A stretch of 64,000 nucleotides of DNA, taken from NCBI GenBank assembly GCA_900316105.1, contig ONBR01000004.1:1-64000 (forward strand), in the 5' to 3' direction. The DNA is from an uncultured Olsenella sp. Its GTDB lineage: Bacteria; Actinomycetota; Coriobacteriia; Coriobacteriales; Atopobiaceae. Shown here piece after piece: positions 60,246 through 64,000 of this stretch (its first letter is position 1; every line of letters starts with the position of its first letter). The position numbers and the translations under genes were made by a program. The notes under the pieces were generated by a model. The model had not been told where the DNA came from. It saw only the letters and a program-made list of their open reading frames with translations, and made no database searches.

Positions 60246-60512
60246 TTAGGCCTCGAAGTCGGCTGCCTCGGTCTTGGTGAGGGGCTTGAGATCCTGCTCG
60301 GGATAGGGAGAATCGGCGCCACCAAGGCCCACGACAAAGAACAGGCCCTGCTTGGTCTTGTAGAGGGTCTCCTCGTAGCCTGCGGGGTCACCGAACTCGC
60401 CGAAGGTGCGCTTTGCGACCTCGGTCGACTTCTCGGTGTCATAGGTGCGGCGCTTGCCCTGGAAAGTCTTAACCTTACGCATGTTCAAATCCAATCGTTC
60501 TACGTTTGCCAT
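60246..60512 (-). CDS. small conserved-looking protein of unknown function
   Basis: 88 residues, basic N-terminal half (MRKVKTFQGKRRTYDTEKS) and an acidic C-terminal half with FFVVGLGGADSPYP. No transmembrane segment, Cys or known motif. The start could be 60512 or the internal ATG at 60482. A good terminator and a clean upstream gap support a real gene. The 287-nt gap upstream (60513-60799) holds AT-rich promoter-like sequence at 60541-60600 and the htpG terminator. Confidence 0.6.
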   Translation of the reverse strand: MANVERLDLNMRKVKTFQGKRRTYDTEKSTEVAKRTFGEFGDPAGYEETLYKTKQGLFFVVGLGGADSPYPEQDLKPLTKTEAADFEA

Positions 60513-60710
60513 TTGCTCGTACCGTTCACGGCAAATAAACTACCGTTGAAAAAACAATATCCCTAATATTGTTCAATGTTAAGCGTCGAAACGATTTTTT
60601 CACATGAATGCCCCATGCTACCTGCGGTTTCTCCATTTACGAGCAAACAGGCAGCCTAGGGGGTTCAAAAAGGGCGCAAATCGGAGCCATTGGTAGCCAT
60701 TGGTCTAGGA

Positions 60711-60742
60711 AAGAAAGCCCCGAAGGCCGAGGCCTCCGGGGC
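60711..60742 (-). terminator. intrinsic terminator of htpG
   Basis: GCCCCG/CGGGGC (60742-60737, 60722-60717) with an inner GGCC/GGCC stem, followed on the minus strand by TTTCTTTCC. Confidence 0.85.
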
Positions 60743-60799
60743 AAGCATGCACTGCACGAATTTCTGGACGGACGCCGGTACGGTGCCAGCCAGCGCATC

Positions 60800-62770
60800 C
60801 TACATGAGCTTGGTGACGTTCTGGGCGAACTCCACGGGATCCTCCAGGGGCAGACCCTCGACCAGCAGAGCCTGGTCGTAGAGGACGGAACCCAGGAGCT
60901 TCAGGCGGTCCTTGTCACCAGCATCCATTGCGGCAACGAGCTTGCCGAAGACGGGGTGGGCGGCATTCAACTGGAGGACACGCTGGGCCTTGGGTGCCTG
61001 ATCGGCCTCGGGACCCTGACTGATGACGCGCTCCATCTCCAGGGAGACGGGACCCTCGGCGGCGATGGTCGCAGGTGCATCGCCCAGGCCGGCAACGGCC
61101 TTCACGGACGTGACCTTGTCTCCCAGGTCCTCCTTGAGCTCGTCGAAGAGGTCCTGGTGCTCGGCGGTGACCTTCTCGGCCTCCTTCTTCTCGTCCTCGG
61201 TGGCGAAGTCCAGGTCGGCGGATGCGACGTTGGTGAGCTCCAGGTCGCGGGCATCGGTGCCCTTGTGTTCGGAGTCGCCGGCAACGGCGTCCTGGTGGTA
61301 GTTGCGCATCATCTGGAACATGAACTCGTCCACGTCTTGGGTGCAGAGGAGGACGTCGTAGCCGTGGTCCAGGGCAGAGCGGACGGCAGGGGTCTTCTCC
61401 AGGCGCTCGCGGGCATCACCTGCGGCATAGTAGATCTTGTCCTGGTCCTCAGGCATGGCCTGCGCGTACTCCTTGAAGGTGACCAGCTTGCCCTCCTTTG
61501 CGGACCAGAAGAGCAGGAGGTCGGCCAGGTCGTCGGCCTTCGCGCCGTAGGAGGAGTAGATGCCGAACTCGATACCACGACCGAAGTTCTCCCAGAACTT
61601 CTCGTAGTCCTCGCGCGCGTTGTCACGCATGTCCTCAAGCTCGGAGTGGATCTTCTTCTCCACACGACGGGCGATGGCGCGCAGCTGGGAGTTCTGCTGC
61701 AGGGTCTCTCGCGAGATGTTCAGCGAGACGTCGGGGCTGTCCACGACGCCACGGACGAAGTTGTAGTAGTCAGGCAGGAGGTCTGCGCACTTCTCCTGGA
61801 TGAGGACGTTGGAGGTATAGAGGGCCAGACCCTTCTGATAGTCCTTGCTGTAGAGGTCAAAGGGACGCTGACCGGGGATGAAGAGGAGCGCATCATAGGA
61901 CAGGGCGCCCTCGGCATGGAAGCTGATGGTGCGCAGGGGCTTCTCCCAGTCATGGAAGGAGGACTTGTAGAACTCGTCATAGTCATCCTGCTCCACCTCG
62001 CTCTGGCGCTTCTTCCAGATGGGGGTCATGGAGTTGAGGGTCTCCAGCTCCTGGTAGTCCTCGTACTCGGGCTTGTAGTCGTCACCGGCATCCTCGGGCT
62101 TGGGCTTCTGACGGCTCTTTGTCACCATCATCTGGATGGGATGACGGACATAGTTGGAGTAGCGCTTCACCAGGTCCTTGAGGCCCCACTCGGACAGGAA
62201 CTGATCGGTGTCCTCATCCTCCGTGGAATCGCGCAGGTAGAGAATCACGTCGGTGCCGTGATCATTTGCGTCGGCACGCTCGCCCTCCCCTGCGGGCTCG
62301 ATGGAGTAGCCCTTGACGCCGTCGGACTCCCAGGCGTAGGCCTGGTCCGCACCCAGGGCGCGAGAGACGACGCGGACCTTCTGGGCCACCATGAAGGATG
62401 AATAGAAACCAACGCCGAACTGGCCGATGATGTCGATGTCCTCGCCCTGGTGGTCGGCGTTCTCCTCCTTGAAGGCCTCGGAGCCGGAGTGCGCAATGGT
62501 GCCCAGGTCGTTGTCCAGCTCCTCCTGAGTCATGCCGATGCCGTTGTCAGAGACGGTGATGGTGCGGGCGTCCTTGTCAAATGCCAGGGTAATGGCCAGC
62601 TTGGACTGGTCGATGCCCAGCTCGGGCTTCTGCACGGCCTCGAAGCTCAGCTTGTCCAGGGCATCGGAGGCATTGGAGATGAGCTCACGAAGGAAAATCT
62701 CCTTGTTCGTGTAGATCGAGTTGATCATAAGGTCGAGCAGCTTCTTGCTCTCTGTCTTGAATTGCTTCAT
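60800..62770 (-). CDS. htpG: chaperone HtpG (Hsp90)
   Basis: 656 residues. N-terminal GHKL ATPase: FLRELISNASDALDKL, VSDNGIGMTQEEL, and GQFGVGFYSSFMVA. Middle-domain EDMRDNAREDYEKFWENFG and PDVSLNISRETLQQ, with the catalytic Arg, and a C-terminal dimer domain. Normal length. An ATP-dependent cytosolic chaperone; monocistronic. Confidence 0.97.
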   Translation of the reverse strand: MKQFKTESKKLLDLMINSIYTNKEIFLRELISNASDALDKLSFEAVQKPELGIDQSKLAITLAFDKDARTITVSDNGIGMTQEELDNDLGTIAHSGSEAFKEENADHQGEDIDIIGQFGVGFYSSFMVAQKVRVVSRALGADQAYAWESDGVKGYSIEPAGEGERADANDHGTDVILYLRDSTEDEDTDQFLSEWGLKDLVKRYSNYVRHPIQMMVTKSRQKPKPEDAGDDYKPEYEDYQELETLNSMTPIWKKRQSEVEQDDYDEFYKSSFHDWEKPLRTISFHAEGALSYDALLFIPGQRPFDLYSKDYQKGLALYTSNVLIQEKCADLLPDYYNFVRGVVDSPDVSLNISRETLQQNSQLRAIARRVEKKIHSELEDMRDNAREDYEKFWENFGRGIEFGIYSSYGAKADDLADLLLFWSAKEGKLVTFKEYAQAMPEDQDKIYYAAGDARERLEKTPAVRSALDHGYDVLLCTQDVDEFMFQMMRNYHQDAVAGDSEHKGTDARDLELTNVASADLDFATEDEKKEAEKVTAEHQDLFDELKEDLGDKVTSVKAVAGLGDAPATIAAEGPVSLEMERVISQGPEADQAPKAQRVLQLNAAHPVFGKLVAAMDAGDKDRLKLLGSVLYDQALLVEGLPLEDPVEFAQNVTKLM

Positions 62771-62908
62771 GCGACAGGACTCCCTCTTCCAAAATCTAGC
62801 GTCATAGGTTCAACATCTACTCTTCTACCCGCCCAAGCCGATATCATACGCGGGAAGAAGAAAACCTCATGCACTGGCGCTTAGATTTTCGTAACGGAGA
62901 AGCTTGGA

Positions 62909-62977
62909 AGGAATGACAAGGGGGCGGGGCTGCGCCGTGAATCTCTGGCGCAAACCCCGCCCCCCTACATCATTCCT
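62909..62977 (-). terminator. large terminator hairpin after the methyltransferase gene
   Basis: Nested stem GGGGGCGGGG...TGCGCC / GGCGCA...CCCCGCCCCC (about 62920-62965), flanked by an AGGAATGA/TCATTCCT outer stem (62909-62916, 62970-62977). Followed by TTCCAAGC on the minus strand. The architecture (outer unique arms) echoes the LAP elements but the core differs. Confidence 0.7.
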
Positions 62978-62988
62978 TCGTGGGTGCG

Positions 62989-63714
62989 TTAGCGCACTCC
63001 CTCGATGGCAATCCAAGTGGTGCCAGGGTTCAGGTGAACGTCGCAGGCCGAGAAGCCCGCCTGGGCAAAGAGGTTACGGTACTCCTTGGGCGTCAGCACC
63101 GTCAGGTCGTGCTCGCGAACGTTCTGCAGGGTCTCCTCGGAAAGCTCGTCCGTGCGATAGATATCGGCAACCAGGAGGAAGTGCCCCCCAGGCTTGACCA
63201 CGCGGGCAACCTCGCGCAGGTTTGCCGCAGGGTCAGGCCAAAAGTAGAAGCTCTCAACCGTGGTAACGATGTCAAAGGAGCCATCCTCAAACGGCAGGTC
63301 CTCCACCGAGGCCTCCACCACGTCCATACGCCCAGCAGCGATGTCCTCGGCATTGAGATTGCTGGACTCGCAGCAGGAAGTGGAAGAGTAGTCGACTCCC
63401 GTCACGTGTCCCGGGAACTTGGCCAGGTCCGTAAAGTCCGTGCCGTTGTCCTCTGCCGCCTTGACCATTCGGGCCAGGTGGCGGCGCATCGTGGCACCTC
63501 CCCCGCAACCGATGTCAAGAGTATGGAAATGGGGCTCGAAATGGAGCTTGTCCAGGGCCCAATCGGTCACCGCCCCATGGCTGCTGTTCATACGGTGAAG
63601 CATCTGGGCGCCAAACTCCCCCGTGGGATTTCCGGGATTGCCCGCTCGCGTGACCTCCCGCTCGCTCAAGGTAGTCGTATAGGGCCCAGGCTGGGGATCG
63701 CTCATCTCTGGCAT
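62989..63714 (-). CDS. class I SAM-dependent methyltransferase
   Basis: 241 residues. SAM motif I is LDIGCGGGATM (about 67-77), followed by VTGVDYS (motif post-I), FDIVTTVESFYFWPD (motif II) and VVKPGGHFLLVADIYR (motif III). A small-molecule methyltransferase; substrate unknown. GGAG lies 5-6 nt upstream of ATG 63714; an ATG three codons later is an alternative. Confidence 0.88.
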   Translation of the reverse strand: MPEMSDPQPGPYTTTLSEREVTRAGNPGNPTGEFGAQMLHRMNSSHGAVTDWALDKLHFEPHFHTLDIGCGGGATMRRHLARMVKAAEDNGTDFTDLAKFPGHVTGVDYSSTSCCESSNLNAEDIAAGRMDVVEASVEDLPFEDGSFDIVTTVESFYFWPDPAANLREVARVVKPGGHFLLVADIYRTDELSEETLQNVREHDLTVLTPKEYRNLFAQAGFSACDVHLNPGTTWIAIEGVR

Positions 63715-63796
63715 GTAGTCTCCTTACACGTTGTTACTACCCTAGGTCTTTACCCCAGTTTTATGCTTTTGGGCAGAAGAATGTTAAAAAGTCTAT

Positions 63797-63822
63797 CTGA
63801 ATGTGCATCAATCCACATTCAG
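63797..63822. promoter_or_regulatory. 26-nt inverted repeat, candidate operator
   Basis: Perfect 9-bp arms CTGAATGTG/CACATTCAG with an 8-nt spacer, in the divergent region between the methyltransferase and peptidase C26-like genes (83 nt from one start, 106 nt from the other). Size and symmetry suit a dimeric regulator. Confidence 0.5.
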
Positions 63823-63927
63823 TATGCAATCGCTTCTCGCTTAAGGTAGTCTTATGGGGTCGAATAACGAGGTAGGCATACGCAGGACAGGCCTAGTTGT
63901 CAGGCTCGGGCTATGGGAGCAAGCTAC

Positions 63928-64000
63928 ATGAAACCACTCATCGGCGTCAGTCCACATTACGATGGCTTTGACGGAACAGTCGGAGTTCGACCTAACTACT
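63928..64000 (+). CDS. gamma-glutamyl-GABA hydrolase-like protein (peptidase C26), 5' end only
   Basis: Only the first 24 codons are in the window. MKPLIGVSPHYDGFDG resembles the start of class I glutamine-amidotransferase-like peptidases (PuuD-type, KPxIGIxP). GGGAG lies 9 nt before the ATG. The catalytic Cys-His-Glu residues lie beyond the window, so the call rests on the N-terminus alone. Confidence 0.55.
   Translation, partial: MKPLIGVSPHYDGFDGTVGVRPNY

Noticed and set aside
60608..62401. 597-codon frame antisense to htpG
   Set aside because: Mirror of the highly conserved htpG gene; Val/Leu/Gly-rich with no domain, and it runs over the htpG terminator.

Overview
The window is GC-rich, densely coded bacterial DNA with mixed gene orientation. 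Gene content (sufCBDSU-rrf2, an FprA flavodiiron protein, hydE/hydF, hypFCDE, a complete selenocysteine locus, lactate dehydrogenase, T-Q-ester (VaFE) surface protein with a class B sortase, Zn-dependent phospholipase-C-like protein) fits an anaerobic, fermentative Gram-positive actinobacterium of the class Coriobacteriia, most likely an Olsenella/Atopobiaceae-type organism. That placement is inferred from gene content, not from a marker-gene comparison.

Layout. 1-5.5 kb: minus-strand housekeeping and DNA-repair genes (5' part of a dGTPase, an SGNH hydrolase-GNAT fusion, hypoxanthine-DNA glycosylase, phosphoesterase, Vsr, phospholipase-like). 5.7-9 kb: MFS carrier, FprA, tRNA-His and two identical tRNA-Lys. 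9.2-14.7 kb: giant LAQTG-anchored adhesin with its sortase. 14.9-17.4 kb: polar amino acid ABC transporter. 17.8-19.7 kb: BASS-type transporter and HAD phosphatase. 20.2-25.8 kb: SUF Fe-S operon ending in an Rrf2 regulator. 26.2-29.1 kb: YaaA, NA37-type nucleoid protein, ADP-ribosylglycohydrolase. 29.6-44.1 kb: one long minus-strand run with two nitrogenase-like sets (NifH + fused NifD-NifK-like; NifH + separate NifD-like and NifK-like) wrapped around hypF-C-D-E and followed by hydF-hydE. 44.3-49 kb: LDH, MarR, cysK behind a probable cysteine leader-peptide attenuator, phosphofructokinase. 49.4-57.6 kb: selenium locus (selD with an in-frame Sec codon, a glycosyltransferase, tRNA-Sec, selA, selB, yedF, a cysteine desulfurase; DUF3343 divergent). 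57.9-64 kb: amidotransferase, exonuclease, small unknown protein, HtpG, methyltransferase, 5' end of a class I amidotransferase-like peptidase.

How it works together. Three metal/chalcogen systems are concentrated here: Fe-S assembly (SUF), hydrogenase maturation of both the [NiFe] type (HypCDEF) and [FeFe] type (HydEF), and two-component nitrogenase-like reductases for which no FeMo-cofactor genes are visible. Selenium and cysteine supply (selD, YedF, desulfurases, cysK) lies beside them. No hydrogenase structural gene is in the window.

The second notable layer is non-coding. At least five families of dispersed or tandem palindromic repeats occupy the gaps. The most striking (8 copies) has a conserved core of about 32-50 nt clamped between long arms whose outer sequence differs in every copy yet stays self-complementary. 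Seven of eight lie just 3' of a gene and in the same orientation relative to it. Another (TGTGACA...CCCCAGGGG...) sits 18-31 nt upstream of four start codons, including hydF and hypC. The nitrogenase-like/hydrogenase-maturation cluster and the long-arm palindrome family are the two best candidates for undescribed biology.
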